DNA of 64,000 bases from Acidipropionibacterium acidipropionici (GCF_001441165.1 NZ_CP013126.1:835551-899550); one strand, 5' to 3'. Positions 50,234 through 59,372 are shown, numbered from the stretch's first letter. The notes: generated by a model not told the origin, from the letters alone. Translations and numbers: made by a program.

Positions 50234-51188
50234 CGGCCCTTCCACCTGCAGACGCCGCCACTATCGCCGCCGAGTCCGCGGTGACCGATGGTGCGGCCGT
50301 CGCTCCGACCCCCGACGAGACGGGAGAATTCGTCCGGATCGGGCGCCGACGGATCCTGCTCCGCAGGTTCCTGAGGAACCCCTCCGCGATCACCGGAAGC
50401 ATTATCTTCTTGCTCCTCATCGCATTCAGTATTTTCGGCGGACTGTTGACACCGTATTCATATGATCAGCCCGACTTCCTGGCCCTCACCCGGCCCCGGG
50501 CGGCCAGCACCCGCTGGACACGACATCGGGCGGCAACGACCTGCTGGCCGAGGTGGTGCACGCCCTGCAGCGCTCCCTCGTCATTGCCGTCTCGGTCTCG
50601 GTGATCACCATCATCCTGTCGGCGGTCATCGGCGCCGGCGCCGCCTACATCGGCGGGCGCGTCGAGCAGATCGCACTGGCCGTCATCCACTTCCTGCTCG
50701 TGGTGCCCTCCTTCCTCATCCTCGCCCTCGTCTCCTTCCGGGTCGGCGGCGACTGGAAGGTGCTCATCGTCGTGCTGGCGGTCTTCGGCTGGATGGGCAC
50801 CGCCCGGGTCATCTGGTCGGTCTCCACGAGCCTGCGGGAACGCGACTACGTGCGGATGGCGCAGATCATGGGCGTCTCGGGATGGCGGATCATCGTCCGC
50901 CACATCATCCCCAACCTGGGATCCCTGCTCATCGTCAACGTCACCCTCGGCGTTGTCTCCACCGTCCTCACCGAGACCTCGCTGTCCTTCCTCGGGTTCG
51001 GCATCAAGCCGCCCGACGTCTCCCTGGGTGTGATGCTCCAGGACGGATCGGCCGCCCTGACCACCGCCCCGTGGATCTTCCTGGTGCCGTCGGTGGTCCT
51101 GGTGCTCCTGACCGTCTCGGTCACCCTCATCGGCGACGGCCTGCGCGATGCCCTCGACCCCGACTCCGCCCGTGGAGGCACCCTGTGA
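50230..51188 (+). pseudogene. DppC-like permease, one-base frameshift
   Basis: ATG at 50230 overlaps the previous stop. The frame is good to [10 protein letters not shown], then breaks at a four-C run (50494-50497). The alternative frame resumes [22 protein letters not shown] and includes the EAA loop ([20 protein letters not shown]) and [18 protein letters not shown]. The span of 959 nt is one short; one added C gives 319 residues and the motif [12 protein letters not shown], as expected for DppC. Confidence 0.85.
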
Positions 51189-52597
51189 CCCTGCTCAATG
51201 TGCGCGATCTGCACGTCACCTTCGAGTCTGAGCGCGGCCCTGTCCGCGCGGTCCGCGGGGTGGATCTGAATCTTGAGAGGGGTCGGACGCTGTGGCTGGT
51301 CGGTATCCGCGAACCCGCCAAGCGCGCCTCCGATTTCCCCCACGAGTTCTCCGGTGGGATGCGTCAGCGCGTCGTCATCGCCATGGCCGTCGCCAACAAC
51401 CCCGATCTCATCATCGCCGACGAGCCGACGACCGCCCTCGACGTCACCGTCCAGGCGCAGATCCTCGAGACGCTGCGCACCGCCCAGCGCGAGACCGGGG
51501 CCGGCGTCCTGCTCATCACCCACAACCTGGGAGTCGTCGCGGGCTACGCCGACGACGTCGACGTCATGTACGCCGGCAAGGTCGTCGAACAGGCTCCGGT
51601 GGAGCCCGCCTTCGCCGCCCCTCGAATGCCCTACACGATCGGCCTGCTGGGCGCGGTGCCCACCGTCTCCAGCCAGGAGCGGGAGCCACTGACAGCCATC
51701 CCCGGCGAGCCCCCGCAGCTGGCCGCCGAACCCACCGGATGCCCCTTCGCCGACCGCTGCCCCGCCGCCGTGGAGGCCTGCCGGCAGGGCGAGCCCGAGC
51801 TTCGCCGGGTCGGCCCCGACCACGCCGCCGCCTGCGTGCGGGCCGATGAGATCGCGGCGGGGACCCTCGACGTCGCCTCCCTGTTCGGGCGAGGGCCCTC
51901 GCCCGAACAGGGTGTCGACCGGCACGAGAGCGAGGAGGTGCTGCGGGTGCGCGGGCTGGTCAAGACCTACCCGATCACCAAGGGGGCCATCCTGCGGCGC
52001 ACCGTCGGGCGCACCACCGCGGTGCGCGGCGTCGATCTGGATCTGCGCGCCGGGGAGACGCTGGGTCTGGTGGGCGAGTCCGGATCGGGCAAGTCCAGCA
52101 CCCTGATGGAACTCATGCGGCTCGCCCCGCCCGAGTCCGGCTCGGTGGAGCTGCTCGGCACCCCGATCACCGACGACCTCACCAGCGCCGACCGCAGCCG
52201 CATCCGATCGGGCGTCCAGCTCGTGATGCAGGACGTCAGCGGCTCGCTGAGCCCCCGGCTGACGGTCTACGACATCCTCGCCGAGCCGCTCCAGGTGAGC
52301 GGCCTCGGCCGGTCGGCGATCGAGAGCCGTGTCTACGAACTGCTGGATCTGGTCGGGGTCGACCGCTCGGCCGTCGACCGCTTCCCCTCGGCCTTCTCCG
52401 GTGGTCAGCGCCAGCGCATCGGCATCGCCCGGGCGCTGGCTCTGGGGCCCCGCGTCGTCATCCTCGACGAGCCCGTCTCCGCTCTGGACATGTCGGTTCA
52501 GGCGGAGGTGCTCAACCTGCTGGTGCACCTCCAGAAGAGGCTGGCTCCCGTCAACGGCGCCACCCACCAGGTGGCCTGCCACGCGGCCGCCGCCTGA
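51185..52597 (+). CDS. Duplicated ABC ATPase with internal deletions (probably non-functional)
   Basis: 470 residues, against about 550-600 for this architecture. Domain 1 starts normally, but after TLWLVG it jumps to [22 protein letters not shown]. The Walker A, Q-loop and roughly 100 residues are missing in frame. Walker B ([10 protein letters not shown]) and the H-loop remain. Domain 2 has Walker [10 protein letters not shown] near 297, SGGQRQR and LDEPVSALD. It then passes from LQKRL straight to [13 protein letters not shown], losing the H-loop and most of the tail. Two in-frame deletions suggest decay rather than base-calling error. Confidence 0.85.
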   Translation: MTLLNVRDLHVTFESERGPVRAVRGVDLNLERGRTLWLVGIREPAKRASDFPHEFSGGMRQRVVIAMAVANNPDLIIADEPTTALDVTVQAQILETLRTAQRETGAGVLLITHNLGVVAGYADDVDVMYAGKVVEQAPVEPAFAAPRMPYTIGLLGAVPTVSSQEREPLTAIPGEPPQLAAEPTGCPFADRCPAAVEACRQGEPELRRVGPDHAAACVRADEIAAGTLDVASLFGRGPSPEQGVDRHESEEVLRVRGLVKTYPITKGAILRRTVGRTTAVRGVDLDLRAGETLGLVGESGSGKSSTLMELMRLAPPESGSVELLGTPITDDLTSADRSRIRSGVQLVMQDVSGSLSPRLTVYDILAEPLQVSGLGRSAIESRVYELLDLVGVDRSAVDRFPSAFSGGQRQRIGIARALALGPRVVILDEPVSALDMSVQAEVLNLLVHLQKRLAPVNGATHQVACHAAAA

Positions 52598-52656
52598 CGG
52601 CGTCCGACCCGTACCCCCTCCCCTCCGACAACCCCCCGATCTCCAAGGAAGAACTC

Positions 52657-54375
52657 ATGACACACCGTTCCCCGGCCGGCCGTCGCCCGGCCGCCCGTCT
52701 CACCTCGGCAGCCGCCGGCCTGGTCGCCCTCAGCCTGGTCGCCGCCGGCTGCTCGGCCGGCTCCTCGACCGGGAGCGACTCCTCGACGCCGCGCTCGACC
52801 GCCGCGATCGGAAAGACCGACTACAACCCGCAGCCCTACGAGAAGCTGAAGGATGGCGGCTCGTACACCACCGCCGGATCCTTCTCCGGTGATGACACCC
52901 AGGGCCTGCCCTGGAACCTCAACACCACCCTGACGGGCAGCCGGATCTGGTCCTGGTACAACCCGGTGGCCATCACCTACTCCCCCACCGGCGAGGTGCA
53001 GATCAACAAGGACTACTACACCGGAGCCACCGCGAAGACCGTCGGCGGCAAGCAGGTGGTGACGATCACCATCAACCCGAAGGCGCAGTTCAACGACGGT
53101 TCGCCGATCGACTGGCACGCCATCGAGTCCACCTGGAAGGTCGCCAACGGCAGCAACAAGAACTTCCAGGTCGGCTCCACCAACGGATACGACCAGATCG
53201 AGTCGGTGAGGAAGGGAACCGACGACCGCCAGGCCGTCATCACCTTCTCCACCCCGTACACGGCATGGCCCGCACTGTTCAGCAACTTCATCAACCCGAA
53301 GGCCGCCACCGTCGCGAACTTCAACGGTGCCTACTCCAACAAGCTCGAGCCGCAGTGGGGGGCCGGGCCCTACACCGTCTCCTCCTACGACCCGAACTCC
53401 AAGAAGATCGTCTTCACCCGCAACCCGAAGTGGTGGGGCCGGAAGGGCAAGCTCGACAAGCGGATCTACCTCGACTACCCCAACGCCCAGGCTCAGGTGA
53501 ACGCCTACAAGAACGGCCAGCTCGATTACACCTCCGTCTCGACCCCCGAGGATCTCAGCGAGGTCAAGAACGTCAAGGGCGCACAGATCCGCCAGGGCGG
53601 CAGCCCCTTCCAGTACTCGCTGTTCCTCAACGGGAAGTCGCCGATCCTCTCCGACGTCGCCGTGCGCCACGCGGTGCTCGCCGCCGTCGACCGCAAACAG
53701 ATCGCTGACATCCAGTTCCAGGGCCTCGACTACTCCGAGCCGCTCCGCGGGTCTGCGCTCTACTACGGATTCCAGAAGGGCTACCAGGACAATGTCGCCG
53801 CAGTGCTGAAGTCAGGCGCCTCCGAGGCCTCGAAGATCCTGGAGGCCGCTGGATGGAAGAAGGGCTCGGACGGCATCCGCGTGAAGAACGGGAAGCCGCT
53901 GACGATCAGCTACACGATCTTCAGCGACACCGCCCTCGACAAGGCCACCGCGGCATCCCTGGCTGCCTCGGAGAAGAAGGCGGGCATCAACCTCAAGATC
54001 ACGACACTGGACGCCTCCCAGTGGGCCAGCACGATCAACGGCGGCAAGTTCGACACCGTCCTGTCGGGCAACCGGTCCACCGATCCCTTCGGCTCCTTCA
54101 ACCTGTCCAGCACCTACGGCTCCAAGAACGCCGCCAACATCACCGGCGTCGGCTCCCCCGCACTGGACAAGGAGATCTCCGCGGTCAATGCGATCCCGGA
54201 TCCGACCAAGCAGGTGCAGCAGGCCAATCAGGTGGAGCGGAAGGCACTGAGCCTGTACGGCCAGCTTCCGCTCTACAGCGGCCCCTCCACCTACTCGGTG
54301 AAGAAGGGCCTGGCGAATGTGGGCGCCACCCTGCTGTACTCGCCCCTTCCCGAGACGATCGGCTACCAGAAGTAA
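52657..54375 (+). CDS. ABC transporter substrate-binding lipoprotein (SBP family 5), second system
   Basis: 572 residues, apparently intact. Lipoprotein signal with VAAGC (Cys near residue 32). TINPKAQFNDGSPIDWHAIESTW, PYTVSSYDPNSKKIVFTRNPKWWG and VRHAVLAAVDRKQI are SBP_bac_5 landmarks of the oligopeptide class. CAAGGAAG precedes the ATG. The transporter genes upstream are damaged, so it may be a leftover or may serve the intact importer at 25874-29495. It is only distantly similar to the first SBP. Confidence 0.9.
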   Translation: MTHRSPAGRRPAARLTSAAAGLVALSLVAAGCSAGSSTGSDSSTPRSTAAIGKTDYNPQPYEKLKDGGSYTTAGSFSGDDTQGLPWNLNTTLTGSRIWSWYNPVAITYSPTGEVQINKDYYTGATAKTVGGKQVVTITINPKAQFNDGSPIDWHAIESTWKVANGSNKNFQVGSTNGYDQIESVRKGTDDRQAVITFSTPYTAWPALFSNFINPKAATVANFNGAYSNKLEPQWGAGPYTVSSYDPNSKKIVFTRNPKWWGRKGKLDKRIYLDYPNAQAQVNAYKNGQLDYTSVSTPEDLSEVKNVKGAQIRQGGSPFQYSLFLNGKSPILSDVAVRHAVLAAVDRKQIADIQFQGLDYSEPLRGSALYYGFQKGYQDNVAAVLKSGASEASKILEAAGWKKGSDGIRVKNGKPLTISYTIFSDTALDKATAASLAASEKKAGINLKITTLDASQWASTINGGKFDTVLSGNRSTDPFGSFNLSSTYGSKNAANITGVGSPALDKEISAVNAIPDPTKQVQQANQVERKALSLYGQLPLYSGPSTYSVKKGLANVGATLLYSPLPETIGYQK

Positions 54376-54413
54376 GGCGTCTCGCCACCGCTCGCTGGCC
54401 CCGCCCCATTCAG

Positions 54414-54513
54414 GGGGTCAGCGAGCGCCTGCGCGAGCGCAGGGGGACGCCGAACCCGGACGCAGACCCAACCCGCTCGAGGGGTCAGCGAGCGCCTGCG
54501 CGAGCGCAGGGGG
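54414..54513. repeat. Two 33 bp direct repeats with hairpin cores
   Basis: Copies at 54414-54446 and 54481-54513 are identical and begin GGGGTCAGCGAGCG. Each contains the perfect palindrome CCTGCGC-GA-GCGCAGG followed by a G-run. They lie between the convergent SBP and pfk genes and probably terminate both. Confidence 0.8.
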
Positions 54514-54533
54514 GTCGTCCCCCTGTTGACTAT

Positions 54534-55664
54534 TCAATCATCCCCAAGGCTGGTGCCGACCGAGCGGGCGGCCTCGACCCAGGGGTGGTCCAGCGGCACG
54601 TACTTCACCTTGCCGCCGACGTCCTTGAGGGGAATCGTGCCGGTGCCGGTGCCCTGGGCGGTGACCATGATCCCGAACTGGCCGTCGTCGACGAGCTGGG
54701 CGCCCTTGGTGCCCAGCCGGGTGGCCAGCAGGCGGTCCTGGGCGCAGGGCGTCCCGCCGCGCTGGACGTAGCCGAGGATGGTGACCCTGGACTCCAGGCC
54801 GGTGGCGTCCTCCAGCTGGGTGGCCAGCTTTATGGTGTTGTCGCGCATGGACCGCTCGAGATCCTTCTTCGCCTTCTTCGCCGCGGCCTTCGTGTCGGGG
54901 GTCCTGGACTCGTCCACAAGGGCCTGGGCTCCGGACATGGCCAGCGCGTCGGTCTCGTCGCGGGCCCCCTCGGCCACCGCGATCACCGAGAAGTTGAGCC
55001 CGTCCTTGCGGCGCTGCTCCACCGCCTTGACGATCGAGTCGAGGTGGTAGGGCACCTCGGGCAGCAGGATGATGTCGGCGCCGCCGGCGATTCCCGAGCC
55101 CAGAGCCAGCCAGCCGGCACGGTGGCCCATGATCTCGGCCAGGATGATGCGGTGGTGGGAGTGGGCCGTCGAGTGCAGACGGTCGATGGCGTCGGTGGCG
55201 ATCTCCAGAGCCGTCGAGAAGCCGAACGAATCATCGGTTCCGACGATGTCGTTGTCGATGGTCTTGGGCAGATGGAGGACGTTGAGGCCGGCCTTGGAGA
55301 GCTTGTTCGCGTTGCGCGCGGTGCCGCCGCCGCCCAGGGTCACCAGGGCGTCCAGGCCGAGCTTCTCGTAGTTCTCCTTGATCGTCGGGATCATGTCGCG
55401 GGTCTCGCCGTCGACGACCATGCGATTGACCTTGTCACGGCTGGTCCCCAGGATGGTGCCGCCGATCGTGAGGATGCCCGAGAGGGCCCGCCCGTCCAGC
55501 GGGATGTAGCGGTTCTCCGCCAGCCCTCGCACGCCGTCCTGGAATCCGATGAGCTCCATGCCGTGTTGCCGGATCGCGGCCTTGCCGAAGCCGCGGATGG
55601 CGGCGTTGAGGCCGGGGCAGTCCCCACCAGCCGTGAGAATTCCGACCTTCTTCTTCTTGGCCAT
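54534..55664 (-). CDS. pfkA: 6-phosphofructokinase (PKTIDND type)
   Basis: 376 residues. Substrate loops are GGDCPGLN (13-20), LGGGGT (about 108-113), PKTIDND (about 133-139, catalytic Asp pair) and MGHRAGWLA. Lys in PKTIDND is seen in PPi-dependent and mixed group III enzymes, while Gly at the position after GGG (not Asp) argues for ATP use, so the phosphoryl donor is uncertain. PPi-PFK is well known in propionibacteria. The ATG at 55664 follows AGGAGGAAG. Diverges from the SatD-like gene. Confidence 0.92.
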   Translation of the reverse strand: MAKKKKVGILTAGGDCPGLNAAIRGFGKAAIRQHGMELIGFQDGVRGLAENRYIPLDGRALSGILTIGGTILGTSRDKVNRMVVDGETRDMIPTIKENYEKLGLDALVTLGGGGTARNANKLSKAGLNVLHLPKTIDNDIVGTDDSFGFSTALEIATDAIDRLHSTAHSHHRIILAEIMGHRAGWLALGSGIAGGADIILLPEVPYHLDSIVKAVEQRRKDGLNFSVIAVAEGARDETDALAMSGAQALVDESRTPDTKAAAKKAKKDLERSMRDNTIKLATQLEDATGLESRVTILGYVQRGGTPCAQDRLLATRLGTKGAQLVDDGQFGIMVTAQGTGTGTIPLKDVGGKVKYVPLDHPWVEAARSVGTSLGDD

Positions 55665-55771
55665 GCTTCCTCCTGTCGCGGTCGGTCTGAATCCTGCCAT
55701 GCCGACAGCCGACTCGTGAGGTTCCGATCCAGGCGGCGAACGGTAGGGTCTCGATGTCACTTTCCCCATAG

Positions 55772-55787
55772 TGAGGCAATCGCCTCA
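55772..55787. promoter_or_regulatory. Palindrome TGAGGC-AATC-GCCTCA between pfk and the SatD-like gene
   Basis: A perfect 6-4-6 inverted repeat in an AT-rich gap, 40 bp before the plus-strand start, with a third TGAGG half-site at 55801-55805. Likely operator for one or both divergent promoters; TATCCT at 55815-55820 is a plausible -10, 6 nt before the ATG. Confidence 0.55.
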
Positions 55788-55826
55788 TTCTAATAAAGAG
55801 TGAGGTGTTCAGGTTATCCTAGGAAC

Positions 55827-56528
55827 ATGGGTGCGATGCACGGCTGGGCTCTCACGGTGGACCAGCGCCGCAGCAGGATGTCGGAGGATCTGGTTCCCGC
55901 GCTCCAGCGCGTCCTGGCCGAGCTGCCGGTTCTCGACGACACCGGGGCGACGCCGGCCCGCCCGCCGCGCTGGGATCTGCCGGCCGAGCGGACCGCCGGT
56001 GACGAGGTGCAGGCCTTCACCACCGACCCCGGCACGCTGGTGGCCGCGGTCTGGGCGGTCTGCGGGCAGAAGCTGTGGTGGTGCGGGGTCGGCCTGGGAG
56101 CGGTGCGCACGCCTCTTCCGGGGTCCACCCGGGAGGCCGCCGGATCGGCCTATATCGCGGCCAGGGTGGCCGTCGAAGAGGCGAAGAAGGCGATCAACGG
56201 AGTGAGTGTGGAGGTCGCCGAGGCCCCGGCGCCCCGCCTGGTTCAGGTGCTCGACGTGCTGGCCGAGGTGGTGGGATCTCTCACCTCGGCGGAACTTGAC
56301 GTATGCGACCTCTACGATCGCGGCATGGCCCGACCGGCGATCGCCGGGCGCCTCGGCATCAGCGCACCGGCGGTGAGCAAGAGGCTCACCACCCGGCGCT
56401 GGGAGTTCCTGCGCCGGACCCGGGCGCTGGCGGTCGACCTGGCCGCGGAGGCCCTGTCCGAAAGGACAGCCCAGGATCAAGCACTGTCCAAAAGGACAGT
56501 GTCCAAAAGTACCGGTAGGGGGGACTGA
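55827..56528 (+). CDS. SatD-like protein with C-terminal helix-turn-helix
   Basis: 233 residues. The N-terminal half ALTVDQRRSRMSEDLVPALQ, then ERTAGDEVQAFTTDPGTL and GAVRTPLPGSTREAAGSAYIAAR, follows the SatD pattern. The C-terminal part has a sigma-region-4-like HTH (MARPAIAGRLGISAPAVSKRL). It is probably a DNA-binding regulator. The coding end contains tandem palindromes TGTCC-(A/G)AAA-GGACA. Start at 55827 with TATCCT 6 nt upstream. TGATG overlap with the next gene. Family assignment moderate. Confidence 0.65.
   Translation: MGAMHGWALTVDQRRSRMSEDLVPALQRVLAELPVLDDTGATPARPPRWDLPAERTAGDEVQAFTTDPGTLVAAVWAVCGQKLWWCGVGLGAVRTPLPGSTREAAGSAYIAARVAVEEAKKAINGVSVEVAEAPAPRLVQVLDVLAEVVGSLTSAELDVCDLYDRGMARPAIAGRLGISAPAVSKRLTTRRWEFLRRTRALAVDLAAEALSERTAQDQALSKRTVSKSTGRGD
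56454..56513. repeat. Tandem CTGTCC-NAAA-GGACAG palindromes
   Basis: CTGTCC-GAAA-GGACAG (56454-56469), ACTGTCC-AAAA-GGACAGT (56483-56500) and a degenerate TGTCCAAAAGTACC (56500-56513). They lie inside the end of the SatD-like ORF, 15-60 bp before the next gene. Possible operators or RNA tetraloop hairpins. Confidence 0.65.
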
Positions 56529-56962
56529 TGCTCATCGATGTTCTCGTCACCCTGGTGCTGGCAGTGATCGCAGTGCCCGGGGGCGCGCCCGTCGTCCGTG
56601 CGGTGTTCTGGGCGGCGACGCCGTCCGCCGAGCGGAGGACATCGCTGTGGACGGCGATGTGGTCACGCCAGACCGACGACGGCGTGCTGCGCGGCGGACG
56701 CTGGATCGGCTATCTGGAACGCCTGGGGATCGCCGCGACCCTGCTCGCCGGCCAGCCCGGCGGAGTGGCCGTGATCGCCGGGGTGAAGACCCTGGCCAGG
56801 TACGCCGAGCTGCACTCGACACCCGCCCCGGGAACTGACGCGGGGCAGGCCCGGCGCCAGTCCCAGGCGGCCATCGAGCAGTTCATCATCGGCACCCTGA
56901 CTTCGTTCATCTGGGCCGGGATGCTGGCCCTGCTCACGCGACGGCTGTGGTGGGTCTGGTGA
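56528..56962 (+). CDS. Small membrane protein of unknown function
   Basis: 144 residues. Three predicted membrane segments: the N terminus (LIDVLVTLVLAVIAVPGG), about 65-85 (LGIAATLLAGQPGGVAVIAG) and near the C terminus (FIIGTLTSFIWAGMLALL). SatD-type genes are often followed by such a membrane protein, so the pair probably works together. Its ATG overlaps the upstream stop by one base and its stop overlaps the next GTG (GTGA). I cannot name a function. Confidence 0.7.
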   Translation: MLIDVLVTLVLAVIAVPGGAPVVRAVFWAATPSAERRTSLWTAMWSRQTDDGVLRGGRWIGYLERLGIAATLLAGQPGGVAVIAGVKTLARYAELHSTPAPGTDAGQARRQSQAAIEQFIIGTLTSFIWAGMLALLTRRLWWVW

Positions 56963-57591
56963 GCCCCGACGACTCCGATCTCATACGGCGCTGGGAGCGG
57001 CTCGGCGTCGAGTCCACGAAGGCCGCGGGCCTCGGGTCCCGGCTCATCGCACGCTGGGGCCGGCCGCACCGCTTCTACCACGGCCTCGAGCATCTGAGAG
57101 GCGCCCTGGACGCCCTGGAGCGGTTCGGCGGGGGACGTCTGGAAGCGGTGGCGGTCTTCTTCCACGACTCCGTGTGGACCCTCCCTTCCGATCCTGATCA
57201 TGGCGCTGACGAGGCACGATCCGCAGATCTGGCCAGAACCTGGCTGGTCGGCGCACTGCCCGCCGAGCAGATCGAGGAGGTGGCGCGACTGGTCATGGTG
57301 ACCGCCGACCACCTCCCCGAGGCCGCGGATCCGCCGGGCTGCCGGGTCAGCGACGCCGACCTGGCGGTGCTCGCCGCGCCCTGGCCCCGCTACGCCGAGT
57401 CGGTCGCCGGGCTGCGGGTCGAGGCGGGGCTGGCCGGCCCGGGCACTGCCGAAGACTGGTCGGCGCTGCGGCGCGGCCAGATCGCCGAACTGCTGGGTCG
57501 CCCGTGGCTCTACCGGGTCGCGCCCCCGGCCTGGGAGACGGCCGCCCGGGCCAACCTCACCCGGGAGCGCGACCTCCTCACGATCCTCTGA
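56959..57591 (+). CDS. HD-superfamily predicted metal-dependent phosphohydrolase
   Basis: 210 residues, COG4339-like. RFYHGLEHLRGALDAL supplies the first His pair and VAVFFHDSVW the HD metal-binding pair. VTADHLPEAADP and SDADLAVLAAPWPRYAESV complete the pattern. Substrate unknown, presumably a nucleotide or phosphomonoester. Start GTG at 56959 overlaps the membrane-protein stop; a longer start at 56947 would extend into it. Confidence 0.85.
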   Translation: MSPDDSDLIRRWERLGVESTKAAGLGSRLIARWGRPHRFYHGLEHLRGALDALERFGGGRLEAVAVFFHDSVWTLPSDPDHGADEARSADLARTWLVGALPAEQIEEVARLVMVTADHLPEAADPPGCRVSDADLAVLAAPWPRYAESVAGLRVEAGLAGPGTAEDWSALRRGQIAELLGRPWLYRVAPPAWETAARANLTRERDLLTIL

Positions 57592-57653
57592 GCCCACCGC
57601 CATATGAGCTCACGACCACCTGAGGCGGTGCGCCCGGGGGACTACCCGCCGCA

Positions 57654-57734
57654 ACCCGGGCATTTCAGCGAGACACCCGGGGTCTGGGACAAGAACGCCA
57701 CCAGAACCCCTGAGTCGCGCTGGAATGCCGGGGT
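57654..57734. terminator. Large imperfect inverted repeat between convergent genes
   Basis: Outer arms 57654-57670 and 57718-57734 (17 bp, two mismatches) enclose further weakly pairing sequence. They sit between the convergent HD-hydrolase and gabD stops. Likely bidirectional terminator. Confidence 0.6.
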
Positions 57735-57752
57735 GACCGAAAGTACAGCAGA

Positions 57753-59216
57753 TCAGGCGGGGTTCGGCAGGGCCACGTAGATGGTCTCGAGGAACTCCTC
57801 GATCCCCTGGTAGGAGCCCTCACGACCCAGACCGGACTCCTTCACCCCGCCGAAGGGGGCGGCGGCGTTCGAGAAGACGCCGATGTTGGCGCCGACCATG
57901 CCGGTCTCCAGCTTCGCGCCCATCCGCTGGATGCGGTCGACATCTCGGGTGTAGACGTAGCCGGCCAGCCCCACGGGCACCGAGTTGGCGATCCGGAGCG
58001 CCTCCTCCTCGGTGGAGAAGGTGGTGATCGGGGCCACCGGCCCGAAGATCTCGGTGGTCATCACCTCGGCGTCGGCGGGCACCCCGGTGATCACCGTGGG
58101 CGGGTAGAAGTAGCCCCTGCCCGAGGGGATCTCGCCGCCTGTGAGCACGGTGCCTCCCGCGTTCCTCGCCGACTCGACGAGGGCGTTGATCTTCTGTCGG
58201 TCCCCCTCGCCGATGATCGGCCCGACGTCGGTGCCCTTCTCCATCCCGTCTCCGACCACCAGACCGGACATGTACGCCGTGAACTTCTCGGTGAACTCCT
58301 CGGCCACCGACTCGTGGACGATGAACCGGTTCGCGGAGATGCAGGCCTCGCCCATGTTGCGCATCTTGGCGCCCTTGGCCCCCTCGACGGCGGCGTCGAC
58401 GTCGGCGTCCTCGAAGACGATGAAGGGGGCGTTGCCGCCCAACTCCATCGAGGTGCGCAGCACATGCTCGGAGGCCTGGGACAGCAGGTGGCGCCCGACC
58501 GGGGTCGATCCGGTGAAGGAGAGCTTGCGCAGGCGCCGGTCGGCGAGGATCTTGTCCGTGACGCCGTGATCGAGGCCGGTGATGACGTTGAGGACGCCGT
58601 CGGGCAGCCCGGCGTCCTGCATCGCCTTGGCGAAGAGCAGGGTGGTGAGCGGGGTGGACGACGCGGGCCGGATGATGACGGTGCAGCCGGCGGCGAGGGC
58701 GGGCCCGGACTTGCGGGTGGCCATCGCCAGGGGGAAGTTCCACGGGGTGATGAACAGGCAGGGGCCCACCGGCCTCTTCATGACGAGCTGGCGGACCTTC
58801 CCCTCGGGGAGGATGCCGTAGTCGCCGCGGATCCGCACGGCCTCCTCGGAGAACCAGCGGAGGAACTCGGCGCCGTAGGTCACCTCGCCGTAGGCCTCGG
58901 CGAGCGGCTTGCCCATCTCCAGGGTCATGAGGCGGGCGAAGTCGTCCTTGCGTTCGGTGACGATCTCCCATCCCCGGCGCAGGATCTCGGCGCGCTCGCG
59001 CGGGGCGGTCGCGGCCCAGGCGTCCTGGGCGTCGACGGCGGCGGTCAGGGCGTCGAGGCCCTGGTCCTCACCGGCGTCGGCGATGGAGATGAGGACGTCC
59101 TCGGTGGCGGGGTCGATGACGTCGAAGGTACGACTCTCGTCGGCGTCGACCCATCGTCCGCCGATGAGGAGCTGGTTCGGAAGATCTGTGGGCAGCGAGC
59201 GGTCAGTGGTCGTCAT
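57753..59216 (-). CDS. gabD: NAD(P)-dependent succinate-semialdehyde dehydrogenase-like aldehyde dehydrogenase
   Basis: 487 residues. The nucleophile is in GEACISANRF, the general base Glu in MELGGNAPF, and FTGSTPVGR is the cofactor turn. The segment ITPWNFPLAMATRKSGPALA is typical of GabD. The usual VKPAExTP cofactor lysine segment reads IIRPASSTPLT, with Arg replacing the adenine-ribose-binding Lys, which may alter NAD versus NADP preference. The ATG at 59216 was chosen; the upstream extension is unlike the family. Confidence 0.88.
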   Translation of the reverse strand: MTTTDRSLPTDLPNQLLIGGRWVDADESRTFDVIDPATEDVLISIADAGEDQGLDALTAAVDAQDAWAATAPRERAEILRRGWEIVTERKDDFARLMTLEMGKPLAEAYGEVTYGAEFLRWFSEEAVRIRGDYGILPEGKVRQLVMKRPVGPCLFITPWNFPLAMATRKSGPALAAGCTVIIRPASSTPLTTLLFAKAMQDAGLPDGVLNVITGLDHGVTDKILADRRLRKLSFTGSTPVGRHLLSQASEHVLRTSMELGGNAPFIVFEDADVDAAVEGAKGAKMRNMGEACISANRFIVHESVAEEFTEKFTAYMSGLVVGDGMEKGTDVGPIIGEGDRQKINALVESARNAGGTVLTGGEIPSGRGYFYPPTVITGVPADAEVMTTEIFGPVAPITTFSTEEEALRIANSVPVGLAGYVYTRDVDRIQRMGAKLETGMVGANIGVFSNAAAPFGGVKESGLGREGSYQGIEEFLETIYVALPNPA

Positions 59217-59372
59217 GGCACCCACGGTACGACCGATGCGCCCGTCCGTGAGCAGGGGTTCACCTGCGGGACAACCCCCAGGCCGCGGCGTCGGAGTCCT
59301 CCCCCGGTATGAGGACCGGAACAGCCCTCCGGCATGATCCGCGACGAGGCCCGCTGCGGGAAGGCTGGAGCC

